From positions 1,405,295 through 1,469,294 of the forward strand of contig WBMW01004965.1 in assembly GCA_013396635.1 (NCBI GenBank): DNA of 64,000 bases, in the 5' to 3' direction. The DNA comes from Penelope pileata. Its lineage: Eukaryota > Chordata > Aves > Galliformes > Cracidae. This document shows positions 1 through 11,800 of the stretch, piece by piece; positions within the stretch are counted from its first letter, which is position 1; every line of letters begins with the position of its first letter. The notes beneath the pieces were generated by a model. The model was not told the DNA's origin. It searched no databases and worked only from the letters and a program-made list of their open reading frames with translations. The position numbers were made by a program, and so were the translations under genes.

Positions 1-1327
1 AATCCCTAAAGCTGCTAACAATCAAGTCTGGCTCAGAGTCGCCTCTGAATAACTTCCATTTCTCCAATGCTTTTGCACAGCAGGATTGCTAATAAACAAC
101 CGGGCAGTAAAACTACAGTCAGCCAGCACTGCCTCTGTCCTCTCCAGCGCAGGGAATTGCTCTAATACAATGTGGAAATATATCCTGTGACCAAGTAGCC
201 TCTGGGAATTCTTACATTTCAGGTTGGGTTGTCTTCATTTGGGTTATTTTGGGATATCCACAAAAATGAGTCCCAATTCCCTTTCCCTTGCTCTCCACCC
301 CCCACAGTCACACACTCCACCAAGCAAAACATTCAAGCTACTTAAATGTGGTCAGGGAATAAACTGATTCGTGAAAAAAATAGCCTCATCTTAAATGGTT
401 TCCATCCAATCAAATGATTTAGCCCAAAGGCTGAAACGATTCAGCCCTTACACAAGCCTAACACAATAGCGTTTGCATAACTTACTGAGCTCTCTCCCTC
501 TGTCCCATGGAGAGTTCCCAGCCCATAGAGAAGGCACAAAGATAATCGGGCAGTTGATCCATGGTGAGTTCTCATCTCACTAAAGGAAAGCTTTGCAGGT
601 TACCTGCATGGGGCTGTCTGCAGCCACAGCCCGACGGTGTGTCCCGGGGCTGCTGGGGACAGGCCGGCAGCCTCCAGTGCCACGGGCAGCACCGCGGTGC
701 TGCAGAGCATCCTCAATTCATGTTTTGGGCTTCTGCACTCGGTTTGGCCCTGAAGTGCTTTTTATTGATTATCATTGCTAAGTCAGTGTAACTGTCACGC
801 TGCCTAATGTTTTTACGGTGAGTCTTCGAACCAGTCCTGCTAGTTTGAGGTTTATTACTGATCCTTTTCTCCTCACTCGTCTTTAGGGCTTACAGTTCAG
901 ATTGGAGATTTCAGCTGCAGGCACGAATATGGTGCAAAGTGATCCTAGAATTTTTCCCCTCGATCCTATTAAAAATAAATTCCCTTTATTGCAAAGGTAA
1001 AAGAAAATTCACAGTGAAGAAGATAACACGCAGCTTAGGGGTATTTTCAAGCTAGTCATTTTCATTACAAAAAAATAAAAAACACATTTTCTTATTTCTG
1101 AGAAATAAGGCTTTGCTCTTATAATTAATAAAGCTCAACACTTCAAACCCATAGAATGTATGCAGAAAATGGGATAGAAAATAAGCAGAGCTGCCCTGGA
1201 CTTATGAACAGAAGAGCTGGACTTGGAGAGATAATCATACAGCCAGCCATTGGGAAGTCTTGGGGTTATCTAGTATGAATTCTGCATTTATGGGCATCAG
1301 CAGGAATTTTGCCAATGACTTTTAAGC
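1..1327. other. Gene-free stretch
   Basis: No exon, repeat or clear element. A GC-richer patch lies at about 590-700 and AT-rich sequence at 950-1140 (ataattaataaagctcaac). A near-octamer GTTTGCAT occurs at 471-478. Confidence 0.5.
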
Positions 1328-1400
1328 TATAAAGCTAGAACGATCCGTTTTGATTAACTGCTCTGACCTCCTGCACAACGCAGGCTTACAGCACGGGGCC
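1328..1400 (+). repeat. Old interspersed repeat, copy 1
   Basis: The sequence starts tataaagctagaacgatcc and contains ctctgacctcctgcacaacg followed by caggcttacag. This matches the same remembered consensus (tctgacctcctgtataacacaggcc) better than copy 2 does at its right half. The shared start, order and orientation of the two copies argue for a dispersed family rather than chance. Confidence 0.4.
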
Positions 1401-1639
1401 AAGATTTCATCCCAAATCTGGACAGAAGAGAGACGCACACCATATGAGTCAGCAGGACAAGCACAACAATTTTAATTTTAAAATGCTGGCAGGGGAAAAC
1501 AGGATGGATGATGGACAGATCTGGATACTGAGAGGTTTCTTGAATTATTGGGAGATACTTGGCTATGTCAAACGAGCTGACTGAGCTAGCTTTCATCTCT
1601 TGTTTTTAATTATCTTCACTCTTTCAGAATTTCATTGTT

Positions 1640-1830
1640 GTGCTTAAAGTTGTCCTGGTGTGAGCCTCCTCCCCAGATCTAATCTTTTTGCTTGAGGCGA
1701 TTGGGGCAGAGTTATTTTGACATGCAAACGAAGAGGACATATGTTGCATGCAAATGAGAGGGCCACAGCTCAGAGCAAACAGATTTTTCCCCTGCCCGGG
1801 GCATTTCTGTTGTTGCTTTACAGGATTTCC
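1640..1830. promoter_or_regulatory. Element-like block with two octamer motifs
   Basis: It contains ATGCAAAC at 1722-1729 and a perfect POU octamer ATGCAAAT at 1748-1755, in the same orientation and 26 bp apart, separated by gaagaggacatatgttgc. The surrounding 190 bp lack simple repeats. Clustered POU sites are typical of developmental enhancers, but conservation is unmeasured. Confidence 0.3.
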
Positions 1831-3326
1831 TGGGGAGCTGGAGGCACACTTTCCCACCGGGTCTCTAACCCCGGTTGCCCATCCAGCCCCGATGGGCGGC
1901 AGGGAACGGTGCTGGTGCTGCAGGGAAGGGCTGGCCCCAGGCCACCAGCCTCGCTCCCTATTTGTTGTTCTCAGGTATTAACGCTGGAAAATTGGCTACT
2001 GCGTGCAGGCAGTAACTTCTTAATGTTATTTAATACACATTATTGTATTCCCATTGTAAAGGGCCCACACCCTGTTCTGATTCAAGACCTAGATACAGGC
2101 TCATTATGGTGCTATAAACACCACTTTTAAAAGCCTGACTATGTATTGACACAGTTTTTTATAAGTACATAACAGACTCTCAAAACCACTCTCAGCCATC
2201 GTGATGACGTTTTACATGGGGCTCATGTGTCCCCTGGATGGCATTAATTGAAATAGTACCGTGCAAGCAAAGGAAACGTGAAGCAGCGAGCTCTGAGCAA
2301 AGTAATTCTCCTGCAGCAACAACAAACCAAGGCAGCGTGGGGAGGAGGCCAGATCCTGTGCTTGATCCTTCATCTTAGCTCGCCAAGATTGTGACAGTCA
2401 CCCAGGAGGGATAGCTGCCATGGGAAGCATTTGAGAACTTGCCTTTGCTGCTAAGAAAGGTGCTTACATTTCAAAACACCCTCAGGGCAGGCTCGCCACC
2501 CCAGACAAGAGCACCGGGGATCTTACTGGCAGGACTTGAATATTAAAAAAACCCAACGCTTGGCACAAGCCACACCATTCATTGCAAGAAATCACTTCTG
2601 GCCAGCCTATCCCCATGGGCTCGCAGGGCTGTCAGCAAACAGCACAACCAGAAAGAACTCGCAGGTCCCTCCCTGCAGCGGGTCTGCTCCAGCCGGGATG
2701 GGACTGCGACCTGGGGGCAGGGGTTGGTTTCTCAGGGTAAACTAATTATCTCGACATACTCGCCCACCACCCTGAGTAAGGCAGATTTGGAACAGAAGCA
2801 GAGGAAGAAAGCCTTACAGATGGTACCGCCGCTCGGCAGCTCGCAACAAGGCCGGGCTGCCCTCCTGACCTGCGCCGGCTCTCCCTGGAGAGCAGCCCCA
2901 CCGGCACAGGCAAGAGCGAGTCAGATGGGGTCAACAGATGGCTGAGAATATGGTGCACATTAACACACATTCTTTATGTGCCTGTCTCTGGCCCAGAAAT
3001 AAGCAGGAGAGGGATTTGGCCCTGGTACATTCGGTAAAACACCATGGTCACAGCGCGCTGAGACCTTTGCTGGCATCCGTGAGCTACACAAGTGCTGCCA
3101 GAGCTGAACAGTTCCCCCTTAACACACTGTTGCTTTGCTTTTGTGGTTTTGAGAAAGGCACTCCAAATTCTCTCAAAGCGTGTTGGGAAAAACTCCGACA
3201 CACGATCTGAGCACCATTAGGCAGAGTGATGCTGCACACATCCAACCGTGCCCGCGGGCAACCTGACAGCCCTGCCATTCGCCTCTAGAAATATCACCGT
3301 CCCTCTAATTTTGGTTCCCTGTAAAT

Positions 3327-3342
3327 AATCAATCAATCAATC
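3327..3342 (+). repeat. (AATC)4 microsatellite
   Basis: Four perfect AATC units. Confidence 0.9.
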
Positions 3343-5255
3343 AGCTAATCTGCTGAACGTTCCCCCTCCCCTTTCTGTTTTCAATTAAAAGTGTGACCGG
3401 CAAGTGCAGGCAGATTTACATGGCATTCCAGAGGCAATGGGCGTTTTTTTCACCGATCTTATCAGGTGCCCTTTAAGCACCCCTGGGGTTTCTTGTGATC
3501 TTGACTGCTAAGCAATGCTGAGCGTTCATTTTATTCCTGATGGAAGGCATGTCTTTAAGGGAGGATTGCCTTTTGGGACATTCCTCATTCAGAAGACCTA
3601 GCAAACTACTTAGGAAACAGTATTTTCCTTTGAGAAGCCTACCTGGGCAAGCAGCTCTTCTGACACCCTGGGAATGTGCAAACTGATACTTCCAGGAGCA
3701 TTTGGGCTTGGCCCCATTTGATGCAACTTTTAGAGAGACAGCAAAAGGCATCTGTCTTGCACGAGGTGAAGCTCCAACAGATTTCACATCTTTGCTCCAA
3801 AGCATGGAGGGGTGCAAGTTTCTTAGTGAATTCCTTGTAAGTGCTGACAACATGACCAAAACAATTTATTCTCCCCGATCTCATATTTTGTCGGAGCCAA
3901 AAATCTTTTTTTATTTGAACTTTCAAAGAAAAGGAAATCAGCGGCAGGCAGACACACGACATGGAAAATTTCAGCTCTAACAGCTTGAGCCTGGCCAAGC
4001 TACAGGCGATTGCCAGCAGCCCGGTGAGGGCCGTGCCAGGCGAGCCCAGGGCAGGCAGCTCCCAGCCCCCCGCAGCCCCCGGTGCTGCAGGCAGGCAGCG
4101 CCCTGCAAGGAGCAGCAGCAGCAAACGGAGCCTCACTGCCTGCGGGTCAGTAGCAGCGCTGAAGCTGCAGTGTAATGCCTGGCCACACAGCCAGGGAGCT
4201 TTGCAACAGGGGGCATGGATCCGCCACGACTGCTCTCAGGGACTTGCCAGACCTGCCCACTGTTTGCAGAGGTCTGGAGCCTGCTTCAGACATGTCAGGT
4301 AACGTTTACTGCAACAGGGACGTTACGTACAATGCTGTATGACAGCATCAATTAAAAGGAAATGGAAGTTCCTCAAAGTGAAAAATAACAAGTCAAGACC
4401 TAGCCAAGACAAAAATCAGAGAAAATAAAGTAGAATGGCACAAAACTGAGCAGCAACTGGAAAGTCAACTCTTTCCCTCAGGCCAAAGCCTTACTCGTGT
4501 ACACGGTATAGAACATTACTTCAGGAACTAGTCAAAGATCTATATTCATATTTTTTAATGAACACAATCAAACTTATTATTAGATTTTATCCTTCAGTAA
4601 ATGGCAAGAATATATTTCATAGCATAAAAAACTGCTCTGTTTTCCAGACTGGAGGAGGCATAGCCCCCTGGTTTACAAATGGCATTGCAGGTGTGCTGCA
4701 CCCAGGTCCCACTGTAGTTAGTAACTCCCACCAGCACCGTGGCAATGCCACTCTCACTCACCTGTGGCACAAAGCTACCTTAACATCCTTTTCACAGCAC
4801 AGCCATTCCACCAGAACTACATTAAGAGCAACAGCGAGTGATCTCAGTTATTTCCAGTGAAAATCTAGCTGTGCTGGAGTCTGTAAGAATTTTGCTGTCA
4901 ATTTTAATGCTCCAGGATATCACCTTTGGTATCATTTTCCCATAATAAAACAGGGATGATCACACTTGCAGATCTGTTAGAGTGGGACAAGGACAAGTTA
5001 ATGTGTATTCTGCATTCTGAATGTGTAGCATAATAAGTGCATGAATTATTTATGTGTATAAATTTAAACTCTTTGATTGAAATGTAAGACTGGTTGATTA
5101 GAGCAAAAAACTTCCTCCATCTCTGATACCTAGACGCTGTGCCACAGGAGCTTAAAGCAGTGTGGGCTCCCTGGCTGCATGTGCCCATTTCCTCCTCGGT
5201 GCCAGTGTTCATGAAATAACATGAATAGGTGCCAACCTGAACAGAAGACATATTT

Positions 5256-5274
5256 AAAAAAAAAAAAAAAAAAA
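5256..5274 (+). repeat. Poly-A run (A19)
   Basis: Uninterrupted run of 19 A's. No SINE or processed-transcript body is recognisable on its left, so it is scored as a simple repeat. Confidence 0.95.
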
Positions 5275-5587
5275 GTCATGACTTTTCAGCCAGTCGAGCT
5301 TACTGGACCAAGTGGCTGCATGAACACACAAGTGGTGGTGCCAAGAGGAATGTGTGGCTGGGACCAGGCTCAGATCAGCCTCGACTGCCATCGAACCTCA
5401 GCCCAGGTCACACACCAGTCACTGCTAAATCCAGCTCCTCCCAGGAATGGTTTTTCTTGAGAACAGACATATCTGTACCCATGTATCCATTTCTGCAGGC
5501 CTCTCTCCCAGCAGTGCAATAGCTTAATAGAGGCCCATCAGTGGTATCCTTTACTTAAGGTTTTAACCACCTCATTTAATAATCTGC

Positions 5588-5606
5588 AAAAAGAAAAAAA
5601 AAAAAA
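5588..5606 (+). repeat. A-rich run
   Basis: A-rich stretch with one G interruption, ending in A13. No associated retrocopy is seen. Confidence 0.9.
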
Positions 5607-6305
5607 GCTGAGACAATTAACTGAGATGGTGATTTCTTATCAGGGAGTCCCAAAGGCAGAGCTGCAAGAATAAAAAATGGGTCAAATGGGTCTTGAGACA
5701 GCAAAGTCAAACACCCAGCAATACTCTGTGGAGAGAAGGCCATGCAGCCAAATGTCTTCTCCTCCTGCTCACTGCTGTGCAAGCAGCACAGATGGCCTTT
5801 GCCCACAAGCACGCCAGACTGGACTTCTAATCCATCCCAAATCCTTCAAAACACCCCACAGGGCAACCAATACTCAGGGCAGCTGCCTGGCTGGGCTGAG
5901 TAAAGGTGAAGCAGAAATACTCATTTTTGGAAAGGATTTTTTTTTAAAAATGATGTCTTTCACAGTTTTCTCAGTGCAAGGCAAGGCATGCTGTCTTCTC
6001 CCCAGCGAGGGCAGCCATCCCCCCACCGCCGCCCCAGCAGCCGATGTGCGTGGGGCTGCCTTCGTGCAGGAAGGCTCTCTGCTGGCAGAGGCATTAATTA
6101 GGAGCAGGTGAGGAGAAACTCCTGCAGCATCGATGGCTGCTCTGCTGGGTGCTTTTCTTTGTACTAAGCTTGTTTTCATTAACTTTCCAAATAAATGATA
6201 AAAGGCACAGGCATGGGCAACAGGAAGACAAAACCGTAATGGCTGGAGGAGCTGGCGGGCTTCCTACGTGTCTATGGGGACGCGCTGTTCAGATCTGTGC
6301 AAGTG

Positions 6306-6321
6306 CACACACACACACACA
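6306..6321 (+). repeat. (CA)n microsatellite
   Basis: Eight uninterrupted CA units; short. Confidence 0.9.
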
Positions 6322-6878
6322 GGCGTTCCTGCCAAGCAGTTCAACTAATCCAACCATCAGTACAAAATATGAGCTCACTGTGAGCTTGAACACTTGGCCA
6401 CCTTCTTGATGTCACGATTTCAAGCTCAAACCCAACGCACTCACTGTAGGAAGGTTTGTATTCTGCCTACAGACTTGGAAAGAGGAGCCAACAAGGAGAT
6501 GAATCGACAGCGCTCTGTTCTTACTGCGATGCAATGAGGACAGCACCCAGGATTTCAACAAGAAATATTGATGACTAGTATATATCGATGACTATGCTGA
6601 TCACAATTGTGTTTATTGATTGTAGATATGGCATTTTATGTACGTGGAGGCCCTCAGAGCCTGGGCTGCAGATCAGCCCTCCCTCCTGGTGCTGCCCAGA
6701 TGGAATGCCAGAAGAATCCCTTCAAAGTTCCCACTTCAAAAGTTCCTTTTCTTGGAGCCCTGTGCTCTCCAGGAGTCCCAGCTCTCACTGACAAGTGTAA
6801 ACTGATCTTCCAGACCTCACTGATACAATTAAAAAAGCTTGAAAAGCACCCATCAGCAGAAACATTAAAAGACAGATT

Positions 6879-6892
6879 AAAAAAAAAAAAAA
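6879..6892 (+). repeat. Poly-A run (A14)
   Basis: Uninterrupted A-run, with no recognisable retroelement attached. Confidence 0.95.
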
Positions 6893-8795
6893 CATATTCC
6901 CAATTCAATGCGTTGTTCTAAATAATGGTTTTTATGAAAAGTCACATTATTTTCCTGGAGCCTGACTCATGATTTTTTAAACATCAGGGGTTTGCCAAAC
7001 TGCTGGTATAAATCTGGAACTGTGCCACTGACGTCACTGGAACTGCACCGATGTAAAAATGGCATCAGGGAGAACAGAAACAGGCGGAGAGAATTGGACA
7101 GCTGTGACCACCGACACAGGCTGTGCATTAGGAAAGATCAAAGACCAATTTTTACAAAACATCTTGGCTTGGTCTTTATTTCACTGAATTAGGGTAAAAC
7201 ACGGCCCGCATTTGCTCTCAGTAGCTTGATGGGCTAAGAATTCTTCACTGGCTTTTGAACAAGCATAATACCAATGGGTATTTAGTTGGCTGCTCTTTGG
7301 AGAGGTACTTCTGCTGCTGCTGCTGGAGGCTCTGCTCCCTCCCAGCACAGGATGAGCCTTCCCAACTGCACGGTTGTGGCGAGGCTGCTGCAGCAGCCAA
7401 ACAGAACCACCTGGCCCCCAGGCTTCAGTGCTCACAGCCAGCCCCAGCCCCCTGGCAAGGGGAACAGAGCACCTGAACCTTGAGTCACGTTAAAAGCCAA
7501 GAAAAAGAGGAGGAAGAAAAGCACTACAAACCAGGCCAACTGGCTGCTCAGCAGCAATGGGGCGAGGGGTGTGTGCCCGCTGCCTGGTGGGGAGCACGCT
7601 GCCCAGGGCCGCCCTGCACAGCCAGCGCTGCAGGGACAGCAGCAGCGTCAGCCGGAGACCCCTCGGAGCTGGCCATCCTCGGGCATGGGCTTCCTAGGGA
7701 GAACTCCTGGATCCTGGCAGCAAGAGTGTTACTGATATGAATGCTAAACCAGCAGGGTTATATGAACATGTCTATCTGCAAGGCCAGAAGAAAAGCTAAA
7801 ATCTCCAAGGCCCTTTTTGGAGAAGAATCATAAAAGCTACAGACCGCATTTCCCAGGTATTTTGTATTGTGATTAAATCCGTTTCTAGCCTTACACCTTT
7901 AAGAAAGCTCAAAGGTAGCCAGCGAGGAAGGAGGTACACACTGACTTCCACTAACTGAAGCCAGCAGAAGCCTCCAGCACCTTCTGGGCTCTCCAAAGTT
8001 TCTGTCTCAGCATTTCCTCTGCCCTCCCCTGCAGCCTCCCTGCCCCAGCCCTCGCAAAGCGAACATGTCCAGATGACCGACACCCCAGAGACACCTTCTG
8101 TGGCTGCCTGGGTACAGGAGCAGGAGTGAAAACATCCCAAATCTCAGTACAATCACTGACAAACTCACCGCAGTCGTGTCACTGTAAAATTTCTGTGCCT
8201 CATTTTTTCCGTCATTAAGAAAGGACATCAAAGAACACTGGGGTTTAGGAGCCGTTAACAACACGTCTATCAACACCAACATCAGCAAAACACTGCGTGC
8301 AACTCATCCCAGGAACAAAACCTATCAAAGCAACACTGTACTGGGAAAAACTAGTTTCTCAGCATAACTGTGTGTGCAGCAGGGGTTTTTGCCAGTCTCC
8401 TCCTACCCCAGACCAACCCAGCTAAGCCGCTCGAACCTGCAGTGCACAGATAACCCCGGCATCCCACGCGGGGCTGTGCAACAACCCGACTGGCTCAGCA
8501 CCACCACGCCAGCAGCACCAGGGATGCTGCACAAAGCTCAACGACCACGCTCGGGTACCTCTTTTCTTACCATTTACCATCTCCAGCGTCTCTGCTGCCT
8601 CCTCTCACGCAGCTGTGATGTGACTGCAGGCTCTGTGGGGCTCCTGGGAAGCTCTGCAGTCCCTGGAGGGGCTGCAGGAACCAGGCCCTCTGCGGAGGCT
8701 ACGGCTTCCACCCGCTCATCCCCCCACGCTCGGGTGTTAGCAGGGAAGAGAAATCCTTGTAAATGCCTCCAAGGGTCAAGCACAACTCTGCCTTT

Positions 8796-8851
8796 GATGC
8801 TTAATAAAGTTTTGAAATCAAAAGCACTATGTAAATGTTGTTCTTATTATC
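8796..8851 (+). repeat. Possible SINE/LINE-type tail
   Basis: The stretch taataaagttttgaaatc followed by aaagcactatgtaaatgttg and ttcttattat resembles the common 'aaagcgctatataaatg...attattatt' tail of old amniote SINE/LINE copies. Only the tail-like part is visible. It lies inside the longest open frame of the window, which argues further against that frame being a gene. Confidence 0.3.
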
Positions 8852-11800
8852 AGGTAGGTGTGCTCTGGTTTTCTTCCAGGAGAGCTCAGCTGCTGAAAGT
8901 GGCTGGTATTAGAAGCAGGTCTTGGATGCTCAGCATTCAGCTTTGCAGGGAGAAGACTGACATAAGAGCTTGGCACACAGCAATGAAAGAGGATGCAATC
9001 TGATTTGGCAAATTAGCCCCTGGGATGATGCAGTTGCCATATGTACCTAGGTGCCAAATTTCAAATGGAGCAGAGTGACCTGACCCTGACCTTTGGCTCA
9101 GAGCGCTAAATTCCCTCCCCAGGGAGCCTCTCTAGCCTGAAGCGTGTTTCAAAGCTGTGAAGAGAATAAACGTATTCACCTGGGGGATATTTACAGCAGA
9201 ACATTTGTTTTCACTTACACTGAAATCTAAGGAGAGTTTTGGTAGAGTCCCCGCATGTCATTCATTCCAACAACAGGTTTTGCAACTCCTCTGATGCAGG
9301 TGTCTGAGGCCTGCGCAAATCTCCCTGGCTGACCACAAACATCTGATGAACTCTCTGTTCTAGCCAATAATCTGCCCAACCTGGGACTTTTCAAACAAAA
9401 GCAAACATCGTCTTCTTTCACACTGCTCACCAAAGACATTATGCTACAAGACAAGGAGGCTTCCAGTTACAGAACTCCTCCTCCTTTAATAAATATGCTC
9501 ATAAAGTTTACAAGCAGCACTGCAAACAATTTAACCTGCACTTTCCAGTATTTTTTTTTTTTTTGTAATTCTCATGCTGCAAACTAGTTGTTGGTTTGCT
9601 AACTAAAAACAATTGCTTCATGGGTCACCAGACAGCAAGCTGGACAGCTCAGAGCGAAGAACTAACGTTAGCTGGAGGCAGCAGTCAGAGCTTCCCAAGC
9701 TTCAGACTAGTATTACGGTTCCCAACAGCCCTCTCAAAATACTGCTCCCTACACAGGAACAGTAAATAAACTTAAGACAAGGAAACAAAGGTTCAAAGAT
9801 GAGGCAGATTAGGTAAAACAGCTCTGTGACATAAAACAACATCAGATCGTTACAGTCCAGCTCAGCAATGGAATGCCACTTAGGCTCAAAAAGTGCCCAG
9901 CGTGTGGATATTCACTTGACTTTCAGCTTTATCACTTTGGTTGACTCTCCTTAATTTTTTCCAAATATCCTGGATAGAGAGACAAGCCCAGAGCTCCACT
10001 CGAGCACATACCTGCTCGTCTGCAAGGCAGCATCGGTTCAAGATAAAACTGCTTTCCTCTTTCCTAACCCACTCAAACATCCGTGGTTTGAAAGCTTCCC
10101 TGTACACTTTCTCCGATTCAAGTTCTGCTTAGAAAGGATTGTAGAAGCAGTCAGAGAAGAGTTGAGAGATAACAGCATTACAGGGCACGCAGTAAGCTTT
10201 GGGAAAGGCAGCAGTACAGATAAACCAGGCTTCCATTTAGCCAGCTAGCAGAAAGACATCTTTATTTTAAGGAACCGAGCCACTTCTGAAGTGTATCATT
10301 TGTTTAAATTACAGGAAACAAAGGTTTACAACCAGGGACGAGCTTGGCAAACCTTGTTAACAAAAAACAATGGTTTGTAAGATCTGCAGGACCCGATCTC
10401 TGGAAGGCTGATACAGCTCCAAAAGCAGCAGCAAAAGGGGAGGGGAAGCTTTGCTAAACCATATTTCCATCCAAGTTTCACAAAGAGAACATCTGTTTGC
10501 ACCCTAAAATACATACAGGCATTTGATAAACACTCTCTTTCTTCTCTGTTTAGCACGGCTCTTTGGCTCACACGGAATCTAACACCACTTTTTATACAAT
10601 CACACGCATTTCAAGCGCCATACAACCAGGCATGAAGAACTGAATGCTTAAAGATGTAAAGCATTTTAAAAACATTGGGGAAGAACACTTAGCGCTGTTC
10701 ACAAAACCTTAATTTAGATCTCCTCGCAGGCACCTTTAGTCGTGTAACTGTGCCCCGTTTTCAAAACGTGGCCGCCCCGTTTCTCAGTCCCTGCAGCCAA
10801 CCTCCCACAGCTGGCGTTGGCCCCGCTACGTCAGGCCCACGTCTGCACCCCCTACAGCTGCCAGCTCTTCCACACCGCTGGATGCCACCAGGCAAAGCTG
10901 CACACGTCAACAGGATGTGCTCTTGCCACCGACCGTTCTCTCTGCTCCAGAACTTCGCTGGCAGCAAGGAGAAGTGAAAGAGCACCCTGTTCGGTGCCAC
11001 GTCCCGTGGGCTGAAGTGTTTCAGGTGGAATTCACCTGAATAACTGAGTCTGACGAAGATGCTCAACAAAGAGCTTCACAGGAAGAGAGTTTGGCCAGGC
11101 TGAGCACATGAAAGCAGAGCGTTGTGGTATGAACTGCAGGGCAACCTTCACACGGGGCTTTCCTTCCTGCCGTGTTTACAGGAGGGCAGGAAAGATGTCT
11201 GTGTTCTGTGACTCTGAGAAGAATAAAGAGAACTTGCCTCTTGAACTCCCCCAGATGAAACAAGGATAATTTGTGTACCTAGGATGACAGCACAGCTTGT
11301 CAGGAAGAAGCTTCTAGCAGAGAATGAAGTCAGCTGCACAGGACAGAGACAAATGCCATTTCAAGGAAAAAAAATGTGCTGAGATTGGACAAGATCTTCC
11401 ATACTCATCTTGCCTTTAGAAAATAACCCTGAACTTTACACTTACAAAAACACACAGCGACAAGCATCTTTTACCTTGTCTCGGCACCCCCAGAAGAATG
11501 CTTGGAATAAATCATAACAGCAAACAAAATACTCATAAAAAACCCCTCACTGCCTGACACAGATTGGAGCAGAGGATGCACTGAAGCACTGATTCGTGAG
11601 CAGTACCTCTGAACCTGCTATTGTATATGCCATTTCTCTACACCTCCCCGTTCCTACCAGCAGGCTGAAGCAGCAATTAAGAAAGTGGGAGTGCTCTGCA
11701 GGCCCTCCCTGTCTGTAACAGACCCACATCCAGCTATTTATTAGATAATCCAATTACACCGATGTGACCTTATTCCATGCATTTATGTCTACTCAGACTG

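Larger units (their letters stand above)
1831..8795. other. Gene-free stretch with simple repeats
   Basis: Only simple repeats (listed) stand out. GC-richer patches near 4010-4160, 6000-6060 and 7560-7680 give open frames on both strands with unprotein-like composition. No supported exon or element. Confidence 0.5.

Noticed and set aside
3639..4136. 165-codon minus-strand frame starting with a leucine-rich, signal-peptide-like segment
   Set aside because: The leucine run comes from a CAG/CTG-rich GC patch; the rest has no domain and no support from splice sites.
5256..5274. A19 run as a processed-pseudogene or SINE tail
   Set aside because: No transcript-like or SINE body is recognisable on its left and no flanking duplications were found.
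8374..9003. Longest open frame, about 209 codons, plus strand
   Set aside because: No domain, Ser/Cys/Arg-heavy composition, no splice context, and it runs through a repeat-like tail at 8796-8851.
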